NCBI GenBank assembly: GCA_026003835.1
Contig: BPHZ01000003.1
Location: 333,655 to 397,654 of the forward strand
DNA from: Herpetosiphonaceae bacterium
GTDB lineage: Bacteria; Chloroflexota; Chloroflexia; Chloroflexales; Herpetosiphonaceae
Length of the DNA stretch: 64,000 nt
Reading direction: 5' to 3'
Shown here: piece by piece, positions 44,671-53,848 of the stretch
How positions within the stretch are numbered: position 1 is the stretch's first letter
How the letters are laid out: each line of letters opens with the position of its first letter
Notes under the pieces: model-generated
What the model saw: only the letters and a program-made list of their open reading frames with translations
Database searches by the model: none
What the model was told of the DNA's origin: nothing
Made by a program: the position numbers and the translations under genes

Positions 44671-46338
44671 ATGAAAAGGAGCACATGCTGGTTGAGGTTA
44701 AAGAGGCATGAGTCAGGCCAATCACTTGTCCTGATCGCGCTGATGCTGCTCGTCCTCGTCGCGTTTATCGGCCTCTCGGTCGATGTGGGTAACGCCTACA
44801 GCCGGCAGCGCTCCGATCAGGCGGCGGCCTCGGCGGCTGCCTTCTCGGCTATGAATGCCTATGTACGAGGTATTAAAGTCGATACGCAGCTCCGGGATTA
44901 TATCCTGACCTCACTTCAGGAGAACTCCGTTCCGGTCACTCAGCTGCAGCCCGTCGGCACCTACGCCTCCAACGGTTATACCGCCTGGGCTCAGTATCTC
45001 GACCCCACCGGTGCGCATCTTGCCAACGTTGGGGCTGGTACCGTTCCAGCAGGTTTTAAATTTATCCGCGTGACCGTCATCGAGGACGTCCGGACGCACT
45101 TTGCGAATCTGGTCGGACGGCCAACGCTGACTGTTTCCGCCGATGCCTATGCCACAACCTGCTCGGCTGTCAACGGCGTCTATCCGCTGACCTTTGATCA
45201 TCAGGCACTCAATGGCGTTGGGCTCGGCGATAATTTCACCGTGACCAATGAGAAGTTTACGGGGAACGTTGGTCATCTGGATTGGGACGGCGGTTCTGGT
45301 GGTACAAGTGAGCTGGTGGCAGCCTGGACCGGCGGAGGCACCCTTGCTCAGGGGTTTGTGGAAAATGCGGAGATCCAGAACAAACTTCATCCGGGAAATA
45401 CGACGCCGACGATTTCGCGTGGCGATGCTGTGCCAGGCAAGCCTGCTCCACAGATCAACAATAAACTCGAGGTCGGAGATTGGCTGTATGTAGCTTCAGG
45501 TAACAGAGAAGCGCTCAATCCTGTTCTGAGTCAGCACGAAGCGGCCGGAACAGAAATGATCCTTCCGCTCCACTCGCTTGATAATAACGATTACGGTAAG
45601 GCTCCCACCTATGCCGGCGAGTCGTACACCTACGGCGTTTGGGGTGATGATAAACCCGCTGGGCACAGCGAGGTCAAGGAGCAGGCCGGCGGAGGCGATA
45701 ACTCCGGGTTCAAGGTTGTCAAGTTTGCGCGGGTCCGTATGATTTCTCATGATATCCACGGTACCAGCGCTACGTATAGCTTCCAGTTCCTGGGTATTGT
45801 CGAGGATCTGAGCACTGCCAGGGCCTGTACTGTCTCGGGTGGGACCAGCGATCCGCCGACGGCGGCGCCGACGAACACACTGGCCGTTCCGACGCCGACA
45901 AACACGCCTGTTGGTGTTCCGACGGATACACCGGTCGTTCCGACAAACACGCCTGTCGGCGCTCCGACGAACACACCGGCCGTTCCGACCAATACGCCGG
46001 GCGTTCCGACTAATACGCCGATCCCGACAACCTATCGTGTCAATATTCAGGTGCGTTGGTTGAACAACAAAGGTGAGCAGGTTAACCCACCCAATAATGT
46101 GTCCGGCTACACGGTGACAGGCTCTGCCTCGCCTGGTGGGGCGTCCTGTAGTTATATCAACTCGTCGACGTTACAGTGTACCTATACAGGTGGTGATACA
46201 ACTGCAATGCTGGTTGCGACGGGGTCTTCCTTCACAATCACTCATTCGAACCTACCGGGTGGCTGGACTGCTGTTCAGGGTATCGGAACCTTTAGCTGCT
46301 CATCAGACTGCACTCATACTGTGGTCAATCAGAAGTAG
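44671..46338 (+). CDS. TadG-like protein with TPT-rich linker
   Basis: 555 residues. After a basic start (MKRSTCWLRLKRHESGQ) comes SLVLIALMLLVLVAFIGLSVDVGNAYS, the TadG/Flp-type N-terminal helix with the DxGN motif (putative TadG, DUF2134). A large extracytoplasmic domain follows to about residue 390. A linker of repeated (V/A)PTNTP units (about residues 395-455) leads to a small C-terminal domain. Such TPT linkers are common in Chloroflexota surface proteins. The gene follows the two TadE genes on the same strand. AGGAGG precedes the ATG. Confidence 0.85.
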   Translation: MKRSTCWLRLKRHESGQSLVLIALMLLVLVAFIGLSVDVGNAYSRQRSDQAAASAAAFSAMNAYVRGIKVDTQLRDYILTSLQENSVPVTQLQPVGTYASNGYTAWAQYLDPTGAHLANVGAGTVPAGFKFIRVTVIEDVRTHFANLVGRPTLTVSADAYATTCSAVNGVYPLTFDHQALNGVGLGDNFTVTNEKFTGNVGHLDWDGGSGGTSELVAAWTGGGTLAQGFVENAEIQNKLHPGNTTPTISRGDAVPGKPAPQINNKLEVGDWLYVASGNREALNPVLSQHEAAGTEMILPLHSLDNNDYGKAPTYAGESYTYGVWGDDKPAGHSEVKEQAGGGDNSGFKVVKFARVRMISHDIHGTSATYSFQFLGIVEDLSTARACTVSGGTSDPPTAAPTNTLAVPTPTNTPVGVPTDTPVVPTNTPVGAPTNTPAVPTNTPGVPTNTPIPTTYRVNIQVRWLNNKGEQVNPPNNVSGYTVTGSASPGGASCSYINSSTLQCTYTGGDTTAMLVATGSSFTITHSNLPGGWTAVQGIGTFSCSSDCTHTVVNQK

Positions 46339-46372
46339 TCCGGCGGATTGTTGCAAGAAGGTATTGCAGCAG

Positions 46373-46436
46373 TACCACATACTCCTCTTCGGTCTATGCT
46401 CCCAAAAGCTTCATAGACTGAGAGGAGTATGTGGTA
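46373..46436. other. 64-base near-perfect hairpin between tadG and the kelch-like gene
   Basis: TACCACATACTCCTCT (46373-46388) pairs perfectly with AGAGGAGTATGTGGTA (46421-46436). Inside, GTCTATG (46392) pairs with CATAGAC (46412). The two stems are separated by a small 3/2-base internal loop. No T-run follows, so it is more like an RNA-stability or processing element than a terminator. Confidence 0.65.
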
Positions 46437-46517
46437 GAATCACCGGACGAAACCTGGCAACCTTGTGCGGGTTCCTGCTGCTGTCTCCCCATCGCTGCCT
46501 CATGAAGAGAGGTGATC

Positions 46518-48866
46518 ATGATGAAATCGAGGCATCCGAAACCAGCTGTCCGCATAGTCCTGGTCTTGCTTATGCTGGCGCTGATTGGCCTGCCTGCACG
46601 AACGGCAAATGCGGCATTGCGCCTCACTATCCCTCTGGCCGATGACGGCAATGCTGACTTCGTCCTTGGTAAGTTTGGTCTGACTGGTCTGGTTCCGCCG
46701 CGTGCCGAGGCACCCCTCGGCGGCGTCCAACTGCTGCCACTTGGTACTCTGGAGCGGATCCGCAGCGGTCTGCCGCCGCTGTGCCAGCCTCTGGCTGAGA
46801 TGGGCACCGCTGCATACACTACGACAGTCCAGGGGGTTCAGACAACCTATTTCTACGTCGTCGGCGGACGAACCACTGATTTCCAGCCTTTCCGGAAGAC
46901 CTGCCATACCGTTATTACTGGTGCGGATGGCATGACGTCCAACTGGACGACGGATGCGCCGGATCTTCCCCTTCCTGTTCGCGAGAATAAGGCTATTGCT
47001 CTGCGCACAAGCTCCGGCGGCTATCTCTATTCGCTGGGTGGTATTAGCAACAGTAATGGAAATGATCTCAGTGTTCCTTATATCTACCGGGCAGCGATCA
47101 ACGAGTCTACTGGCGCGATTAGTTCGTGGGTGACGCAGACTCTCCAGCTACCCAATAATCAGGGACGCCATGCTTTTGCGTTGACCAGCTTTAAGACCGA
47201 CGATGGTTCCACCTATCTCTATCTCTTTGGCGGCAAGCGTACCTATCTATCCCTCAGAGTCTTTACAGACTACAAACGTGATGTTTGGCGGGCTCAAATT
47301 GACAGCAACGGTGATTTTGTAGGCTCATGGGAGCAGCTTACGAATGTCCCAGTTATATCGACGATTCAGTCGTGTGCAGGTATCTATGATGCTCAGGCAG
47401 TGAGCTTCCCTGTTTTCAAAGAAACTCAAACGACGACCATTGTGACCGAGACAATCTTTCTGATTGGTGGTCAGTATGAGGGAAACGCCGACGCTGGCTG
47501 TAACCAGGCTCAGGTGGCCTCCGCGGATGTTTACCGCGCATCGCTGGACTCAACCACCGGAGATCTGATTTGGGATAGCGATCCCGGCCAGCCGCCGGAC
47601 TCGCCCGACTACAACATTTTTACGCTGCCATACGGCCTTTATGGGCATAAGGCGGTGGGATTTAATCAAAAAATCTATGTTCTCGGCGGCTATGATCCCA
47701 GTAAGACAGATCCTGATACCGGTACTCCTGCTCCCGGTCCCGTGCGCCGGGTCTATGGGTCCTTCGCGGATGAAAGTCAGGATCTCGTTCTTGATGCTGA
47801 TACCGGTAGTAACTTCGTCCCCAGCGATGAGATTATTCCACAGGCGCTCTACGCCCATGGTGGAGAGATTGGCTACTATAATAATGTCCCGATCTTCTAT
47901 ATCTTTGGTGGACGTAATACGGGGAGTACCAGTATTGGCAATGACTATGTCGACACTGTCTATTACGCCATTCCCACACTCGACGAAAGCACCACAGAAG
48001 GCTATGCTGGACAGGGTGTGTACTTCTCATCCATCATCGACCTTGAGGCACCATCATCGCCGCTTACTGTAACATGGACCGGGATCATGACCGATAGCGC
48101 AACCGATATCGAGCTATCCTATCGAATCGCCGATACTGTTCAGGGGCTCTACAACAGCAGTTGGACCCCCCTGGACGGCGATCCTTCGTCGCCACGCTGG
48201 TCCAAGACTGGTCCGGTTACCGTGACGAACAGCGCCGCATCCTCCGGTAGTGGTCAATATTTTCAGTACCGTGCTCTCCTGCGGACAACGGACGGGTCAA
48301 AGACCCCGATCCTGACCCAGGTATCGCTTGTTGTGGAATACAATGCTTTCCCCGATCTATGGGTTACAGGCGCCAGTTTCACCGATCTGGTTCAAGGTCC
48401 GTTTATCACGCTGACGAACGCGCAGTCACCTGGTAGTAGTACCCCACTCCTCGATGCCAACATCGACGGCAGCGACGGCACCTTCTTTGTGGATCTCTAT
48501 GCATTTCCACCCGGAACTGAGGTACAAACCCCAACCCTGGGCGTCAACGGCGCCGATCCCTTAGGGATCGCATATGCGCAGGTGCCAAAAGCCAGCCTGC
48601 CGGTGGATGCTACTTACACCATTCCCCCCGGCAATTGGAGGTATACTGAGACAGATCAACCGGTAAACTGGTCCGCGATCTTCAATCAGACCGGCGAGTG
48701 GACCATCCTGATCGTCGTCGATAGCTACGGCTACAGCAACCTTGGGGGCGCCGGCCTCGTGCCGGAGGGGAGTACAGTCAACGATCCTGGTGAGCAAAAT
48801 AATATCTTCCGCTTCACCTTCACCATGCAGAATTCGCCTGTGTATCTGCCATTCGTCGCGAGATAG
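46518..48866 (+). CDS. secreted kelch-like beta-propeller protein with C-terminal YLP tail
   Basis: About 782 residues. A signal peptide (about 1-32, ending TANAA) is followed by a series of kelch-type repeats with paired glycines: YSLGGISNSNG, YLFGGKRTY, FLIGGQYEG, YVLGGYDPS and FYIFGGRNTG (about residues 150-500). Further beta domains come after. The protein ends in PVYLPFVAR, a tail form I know from many Chloroflexota exported proteins. The function is unknown; adhesion or surface-polymer binding is inference from the Tad context. ATG 46518 or 46521 is the likely start (GTG 46512 upstream). AAGAGAGG is in position. Confidence 0.8.
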   Translation: MMKSRHPKPAVRIVLVLLMLALIGLPARTANAALRLTIPLADDGNADFVLGKFGLTGLVPPRAEAPLGGVQLLPLGTLERIRSGLPPLCQPLAEMGTAAYTTTVQGVQTTYFYVVGGRTTDFQPFRKTCHTVITGADGMTSNWTTDAPDLPLPVRENKAIALRTSSGGYLYSLGGISNSNGNDLSVPYIYRAAINESTGAISSWVTQTLQLPNNQGRHAFALTSFKTDDGSTYLYLFGGKRTYLSLRVFTDYKRDVWRAQIDSNGDFVGSWEQLTNVPVISTIQSCAGIYDAQAVSFPVFKETQTTTIVTETIFLIGGQYEGNADAGCNQAQVASADVYRASLDSTTGDLIWDSDPGQPPDSPDYNIFTLPYGLYGHKAVGFNQKIYVLGGYDPSKTDPDTGTPAPGPVRRVYGSFADESQDLVLDADTGSNFVPSDEIIPQALYAHGGEIGYYNNVPIFYIFGGRNTGSTSIGNDYVDTVYYAIPTLDESTTEGYAGQGVYFSSIIDLEAPSSPLTVTWTGIMTDSATDIELSYRIADTVQGLYNSSWTPLDGDPSSPRWSKTGPVTVTNSAASSGSGQYFQYRALLRTTDGSKTPILTQVSLVVEYNAFPDLWVTGASFTDLVQGPFITLTNAQSPGSSTPLLDANIDGSDGTFFVDLYAFPPGTEVQTPTLGVNGADPLGIAYAQVPKASLPVDATYTIPPGNWRYTETDQPVNWSAIFNQTGEWTILIVVDSYGYSNLGGAGLVPEGSTVNDPGEQNNIFRFTFTMQNSPVYLPFVAR

Positions 48867-48877
48867 GCGTAGGAGGC

Positions 48878-48922
48878 GCGGGGGCCGTATAACGCTGAAC
48901 ACGTCCGGCCCCCGCTTGTTTT
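48878..48922 (+). terminator. intrinsic terminator after the kelch-like gene
   Basis: GCGGGGGCCG (48878-48887) pairs with CGGCCCCCGC (48906-48915) around an 18-base loop, followed by TTGTTTT. It ends the kelch-like transcript ahead of the cpaB promoter. Confidence 0.85.
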
Positions 48923-48935
48923 CCCCTGTTCGCTA

Positions 48936-48965
48936 TTGTCTACAGTGCCACCTATCGTATATAAT
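48936..48965 (+). promoter_or_regulatory. sigma-70-type promoter for the cpaB-to-tadC operon
   Basis: TTGTCT (48936-48941) and TATAAT (48960-48965) are 18 bases apart. It starts the second part of the Tad locus right after a terminator. Confidence 0.65.
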
Positions 48966-49019
48966 AGGCAGTGTAAAAAATAAGCTCTGACCGGCTTCGT
49001 ATCTCATCGTCCTATGCGG

Positions 49020-49050
49020 TCCTGGGGCTTAGCCCCAGATGTGACCAGGA
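49020..49050 (+). promoter_or_regulatory. competing hairpins at the cpaB ribosome-binding site
   Basis: CTGGGGC (49022-49028) pairs with GCCCCAG (49032-49038). An alternative pairing uses TCCTGG (49020-49025) with CCAGGA (49045-49050), which includes the Shine-Dalgarno bases. The two folds exclude each other and could tune translation. Confidence 0.4.
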
Positions 49051-49062
49051 GGATTCCCGTCC

Positions 49063-50041
49063 ATGCGCTCAAGCCGACTACTCCTCGTCCTGGGGCTGCT
49101 CGTCGCCGCCGCAGCCGCAGCGTTCGCTTTCATCCTGATCTCACAGAGCACGGGTACTACTAATCCACAACAAGTACAGGCCACACCAACCCCCCCCGAT
49201 GTCGAGGTATTGGTCGCGAGAAGGGATTTACCAGCCGGGACGATTATCTCGGATACGAGCGATCTCTTCAAGGTTGTCCCTATCCCTGCGGTGGATTTTG
49301 AGCAGGGAAATTATGTCCACGCCGCGCAGGCGTCATCGATAACCGCAAAGAAGCTGCTAACCCCGCTTAATCAAAACGATCCCCTCCAGGTGGAACAGTT
49401 AGGGCCACTGGGTCTGGCTGAGAAGATCCCTGCCGGGCGCCGGGCTTATCCGATCAAGGTCAATCTCCTTATGGGTGTTGGCGACCTGATCAGCGAGGGC
49501 GATAGAATCGATGTCCTGGTCTCGTTTCCGATGACCGTACTCTATATTCGTCCTGGCATTACAACCGGGGCGGATGGATCGATTCAGCTTCAATTAAAAG
49601 AGGATACGACGCTGGATACGACTACCAAGACGGTGCTTCAGGATATTCAGGTGCTCCGCATCCTGCGCAGACCAGCAGCGCCGCCCGCAGCCACCTGCAG
49701 AAGGCACGCCTGCTCTACAGCCGACGCCTGCGCCTGGACTGGATCCCGATAGATCGGCTGTCGAGACGCTGATTCCCGGCGAGTGGATCTTGATCCTCTC
49801 TGTCACCAGTCAGGAAGCGGAGGTGATTAAGTATAGCATCGATCGGGGTGGTATTCTCAACCTTGCGCTTCGCGCCACTGGTGATCGAGAGATTAGCACG
49901 ACGACTGGTGTGACGTTCGACATTATGGTGCGCGACTATGGTGTTCCGATCCCGCGGCCGCTGGATCTCTTGCGCACACAGCTGCAGGAGGTGGAGGAGA
50001 CGCCATCCATTCCTACGCCCGCGCCGACGGTAACACAGTAG
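49063..50041 (+). CDS. cpaB: Flp pilus assembly protein CpaB/RcpC (one frameshift)
   Basis: About 325 residues after joining two frames. An N-terminal membrane helix (LLLVLGLLVAAAAAAFAFIL) is followed by a SAF domain (VEVLVARRDLPAGTIISD) and the RcpC/CpaB core (AYPIKVNLLMGVGDLISEGDRIDVLV), then a Pro-rich loop and a final beta domain (VETLIPGEWILILSVTSQEA). The frame changes near 49665-49690, in a low-conservation Pro/Ala stretch; the total length (3n+1) indicates one extra base. CpaB stabilises the outer part of the Tad secretion channel. The ribosome-binding site CAGGAGG is partly within the hairpins described here. Confidence 0.85.
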
Positions 50042-50070
50042 GTGCGCTATCTCGAGAAGGAGCAATCCAA

Positions 50071-51347
50071 ATGGCCGAGCAGAGCGAGAAAATTCGTTGG
50101 TGCTCATTGTCGACGATATCCCGGATACGCGCGATAATCTGGAGAAGCTGCTGTACTTCGAGAAGGATATAGAGGTCGTCGGCAAGGCTGCGACGGGCCG
50201 CGAGGCCATTACGCAGGCGAAAACAGCTTAACCCTGATATCGTCCTGATGGATATCAATATGCCTGATATGGACGGTATCGCCGCGACCGAGGCCATTAT
50301 CGCCCAGGTTCCGACGGCGCAGGTGATTATGATGAGCGTCCAGGGCGAGTCGGACTATCTGCGCCGGGCGATGCTGGCAGGGGCCCGTGAGTTCCTGACG
50401 AAGCCCATCAGCGGCGATGAGCTGGTCAATAGTATTCGCCACGTCTATCGCCTGCAGGCTGGGCAGCGCCGCTATATTGCTGCCCCACCACCTGAGCAGG
50501 CCAGCGGGGGCGGTGGACGCAATGGACAGGTTTTCGCCGTTTTTAGCCCTAAGGGCGGTGTCGGCGTGACCGCGCTGGCGGCGAATCTTGCCGTTGCACT
50601 CAAGCTGCTGCCGGGGAACAAAAAAGTAGCCCTGGTCGATGCCAACCTGATCTTCGGCAATATCGGCGTCGTCCTTAATTTAAACTCAAATAAGACCATC
50701 AGCGATCTCGTGAGCCGTATCAACGATATCGACCATGAGCTGCTGAATGATGTCATGGCTACCCACAACACGCAGATTAAAGTGCTGCTCCCGCCGCCGA
50801 ACCCGCAGGAGGGCGAGCTGGTCACCAGCGATCATTTGCGCGTGATCCTTGGTGCGTTGCGCCGCGAGTTCGATTATGTCGTTGTTGATACCCAGGGGTC
50901 GTTTCAAGATTCAGACCATGACGGTGTTGGATCTGGCCGATCGCATTTGTGCTGGTCATGACCATGGAGCTTACCACGATCGGCAATATCAAGCAGTTCC
51001 TAGAGGTGGCCGAGCTGCTGGAGTATCCTGCCGAGAAAATTGTGCTGGTGCTCAATAAGGCCGATAATCGCTTGGGCCTGCGCGTCGAGCAGGTTGAGGC
51101 GCGGCTCAAGCATAAGGTCGCTGCACAGATCGGCAATGCTCCGAATGAGATGACGATCTCAATCAACCAGGGTGTCCCACTGGTGCTCGATAAACGCGGC
51201 CACCAGACCGCGAAAGATCTTCTGGCACTCGCCGCCCTCCTGAGTAACAGCACCGCCCTGGCTGCGGCTGGGCAGAAGAAATCTGCTCAGGAGCAAGGCC
51301 AGACCGAGTCGAAAGGGCTTCTATCGCGTCTGCTGACGAAGCGGTAA
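50071..51347 (+). CDS. cpaE: CpaE/TadZ-like ATPase with N-terminal receiver domain (four frameshifts)
   Basis: About 424 residues after correction. Residues 1-125 form a response-regulator receiver (LVLIVDDIPDTRDNLEKLL; phospho-Asp in DIVLMDINMPDMDG). A MinD/ParA-like ATPase follows with a deviant Walker A (VFSPKGGVGVTALAANLA) and VVVDTQG. Indels are inferred at about 50097 (one base missing), 50220-50223 (AAAA for AAA), 50910 (extra T) and 50946-50948 (TTT for TT); net +2 fits the 1277-base length. The N-terminal frame then reads EKIR-LVLIVDD. CpaE/TadZ localises the pilus machine at the pole. ATG at 50071 has GAGAAGGAG upstream. Confidence 0.83.
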
Positions 51348-51364
51348 TGGGTAGGAGGTAGCAT

Positions 51365-52798
51365 ATGTCCCCTTCTCAAGCGAATCGGTGGAACCCCGCC
51401 GGGCAGTAGTGCCGGTACTCCAGCCGCTTCCGGCGTCGAGTCTTCGCAGACGCCGAATAAACCGCCGACGCCTGCCTCACATCAGGAGGCGACCCGGCCG
51501 GCGACTCCGACGATCTCGCTTGAGCGGCTGGCCGACCTGCGCGTGCGGGTGCAGAAGCGCTTGGCGGACGAGATGGATATTACCCGTGTCGATACCAAGA
51601 ATACCGCGCGCATCCGCCAACAGGTTGAGGAGATCCTCAATGGGATCTTGGCTGGTGAAGGGGCGGTGCTGGGCCGGAGCGAGCGGCAGGCGCTCCTTGA
51701 GTCGATCATTTCCGATATTACCGGCCTGGGCCCCCTGGAGCCGCTGCTGTCGGATGAGAGTATTACTGAGGTGATGGTCAACGGCCCGAATATGGTGTTT
51801 GTCGAGCGGAAAGGAAAGGTTTCGCTGAGCGGAGTGACCTTTACCGACGAAGATCATCTGATGCGTATCTTGCAGCGTATCGTTGCGCCCCTCGGCCGCC
51901 GCATCGATGAGTCCTCGCCGATGGTGGATGCCCGCCTGAAGGATGGCTCGCGCGTGAACGCAGTGATCAGACCCATCTCGCTGATCGGTCCGGTGATCTC
52001 GATCCGCAAATTCAGCAAAAAGCCCCTTTCTGCCCAGGATCTCGTGCGCTTCGGCTCCATTTCTCAGGATATGATTGATTTTCCTATCGGCCTGTGTGCG
52101 CGCCAGGCTTAACATCGTCGTCTCAGGCGGGGTACCGGCTCCGGCAAGACCACGCTGCTCAACATGCTCTCATCCTTCATCCCGGACGACGAGCGTGTGA
52201 TTACGATCGAGAATGCCGCCGAGCTGCAGCTGCAGATCGAGCACTGGATCCCACTGGAGACTCGTCCCCCGAACATTGAGGGCAAAGGTGAGGTGAGTGC
52301 CAGCGACCTGGTGATCAATGCGCTGCGAATGCGCCCGGAGCGCATTATCGTCGGCGAGTGCCGCGGCGGCGAGGCGCTGGCGATGCTGCAGGCCATGAAC
52401 ACGGGCCACGATGGCTCGATGACGACCGCCACGCCAATAGCCCGCGCGATATGATCTCACGTCTCGAAACGATGTGTCTGATGGCCGGTGTCGATCTGCC
52501 GGTCCGCGCCATCCGCGAGCAGATTGCCTCGGCGATCCAGGTCATTGTGCAGCAGGCGCGACTTAAGGATGGCTCGCGCAAGGTTATCAATATCACTGAG
52601 GTGAGCGGCATCGAGGGTGATATGGTCGTGCTCAACGATATCTTCGTCTTTGAGCAGACAGGCGTCGATCAGAATGGCAAGATCGTCGGCTCGCTGCGCC
52701 CCACGGGCGTGCGCCCGCGATTCATCGATAAATTTGAAACGATGGGCATCTATCTGCCTCCGACGATCTTTGGGAGCGCCGGCGAACGGCTGTTTTAA
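51365..52798 (+). CDS. cpaF: CpaF/TadA secretion ATPase (at least four frameshifts)
   Basis: About 477 residues when the frames are joined. A Pro/Thr-rich head is followed by the N-terminal domain ([30 protein letters not shown]). The RecA-like ATPase shows Walker A (GGTGSGKTT), [14 protein letters not shown], Walker B-type ([16 protein letters not shown]), the [23 protein letters not shown] region and [19 protein letters not shown]. Indels are inferred at about 51394 (+A), 52084 (+C), 52134 (net shift at a G run) and 52431 (C missing). The net change is a multiple of three. This motor drives Tad pilus extension. Full-length conservation makes sequencing error more likely than decay. Confidence 0.85.
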
Positions 52799-52840
52799 AG
52801 GGGTGTCCATCTCCTCTCCGGGCCTGGAAAGGAAACAACG

Positions 52841-53821
52841 ATGCCAGAGTCGATCTCGAACCTTCAACCCCTTATTGTCGCGGCCGTCATATTTGTTGTT
52901 GTGGTCGTCGTCTTCCTCGTTTTCGCGCGGCGCGCGGGGAGTTCTTCAGTTGATGCCCGCCTGAGCCAGATCGCCGGTAGGGATGTTGTGGCCAGCACCG
53001 AGGAGACGGCGTTTCGGGAGCGTGTGGATCAGGTTGTGCGCAAGGGCGGGCGCGGTTCGAAGATTGCCCGCGACCTGGCCCGCGCGGATCTCAAGCTGAC
53101 GGTCGCTGAGTTCATCGGTCTGAAGATTCTGTCCTCGCTGCTGCTGTGCGGCTTTGGCGTCTTCCTTGGGCGGGCGGGTAAGACAGGCATGATCGCTGTC
53201 GGAGCTGTGGGGCTGCTGGTAGGATGGTTCGTGCCGGATCTGATCGTGTCGTTCCTGCAGCGGAAGCGCATTACCGCCTTTAATAATCAGCTCGGCGATA
53301 CCATTGGCCTGCTGGCGAACTCGCTCCGCTCCGGCTACAGCCTCCTCCAGTCGATGGAGCTGGTCTCGCGCGAGGCTCCACCGCCGATCTCCAACGAGTT
53401 TCGCCGCGTGGTTCAGGAGGTGGGCCTCGGTCTTTCGACCTCGGAGGCGCTGCAGAATATGTATCGCCGCGTGCCAAGTGAAGACCTCGATCTTATGGTG
53501 ACGGCGATCAATATTCAGTTTGAGGTAGGCGGCAACCTGGCGCAGATCCTGGAGACGATCGCCCATACGATTCGTGAGCGTGTTCGTATCAAGGGGCAGA
53601 TCAAGACTCTGACGGCGCAGGCGCGTATTTCAGGCTATGTCATCACCTTTATGCCGGTCGCGCTTGCGATCATGATCTCTACAATCAATCCTGAATATAT
53701 CGCGCCGATCTTTACCTTCGGTATGCCGCCGGAAGACTGGTGCTGTCTGCCGCTGGGCAGCGCAGTGATGATGTTCATCGGCTTCCTGGTTATTCGTAAG
53801 ATCGTCGATATTGAGGTCTAG
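52841..53821 (+). CDS. tadB: TadB-like type II secretion F-domain membrane protein
   Basis: 326 residues. A membrane helix at residues 12-32 (AAVIFVVVVVVFLVFARRA), a further pair near 95-135, a cytoplasmic T2SSF domain (about 150-260; GDTIGLLANSLRSGYSLLQSMELVSREAPPP) with INIQFEVGGNLAQILETIAHTIRER, and closing helices. TadB and TadC form the inner-membrane platform that CpaF drives. It follows cpaF by 42 bases and, unlike the upstream genes, its frame is intact. Confidence 0.9.
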   Translation: MPESISNLQPLIVAAVIFVVVVVVFLVFARRAGSSSVDARLSQIAGRDVVASTEETAFRERVDQVVRKGGRGSKIARDLARADLKLTVAEFIGLKILSSLLLCGFGVFLGRAGKTGMIAVGAVGLLVGWFVPDLIVSFLQRKRITAFNNQLGDTIGLLANSLRSGYSLLQSMELVSREAPPPISNEFRRVVQEVGLGLSTSEALQNMYRRVPSEDLDLMVTAINIQFEVGGNLAQILETIAHTIRERVRIKGQIKTLTAQARISGYVITFMPVALAIMISTINPEYIAPIFTFGMPPEDWCCLPLGSAVMMFIGFLVIRKIVDIEV

Positions 53822-53848
53822 GCGCGACGATTCCGAGCGGAGGGGGTT

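Noticed and set aside
43348..49062. Flp major pilin gene
   Set aside because: I looked for a small pilin with the usual processing site in the gaps of the Tad locus and found none; it may be outside the window.
50071..52798. Programmed ribosomal frameshifting in cpaE and cpaF
   Set aside because: Several shifts per gene, of both signs, with no slippery heptamer plus downstream structure; inconsistent with recoding.
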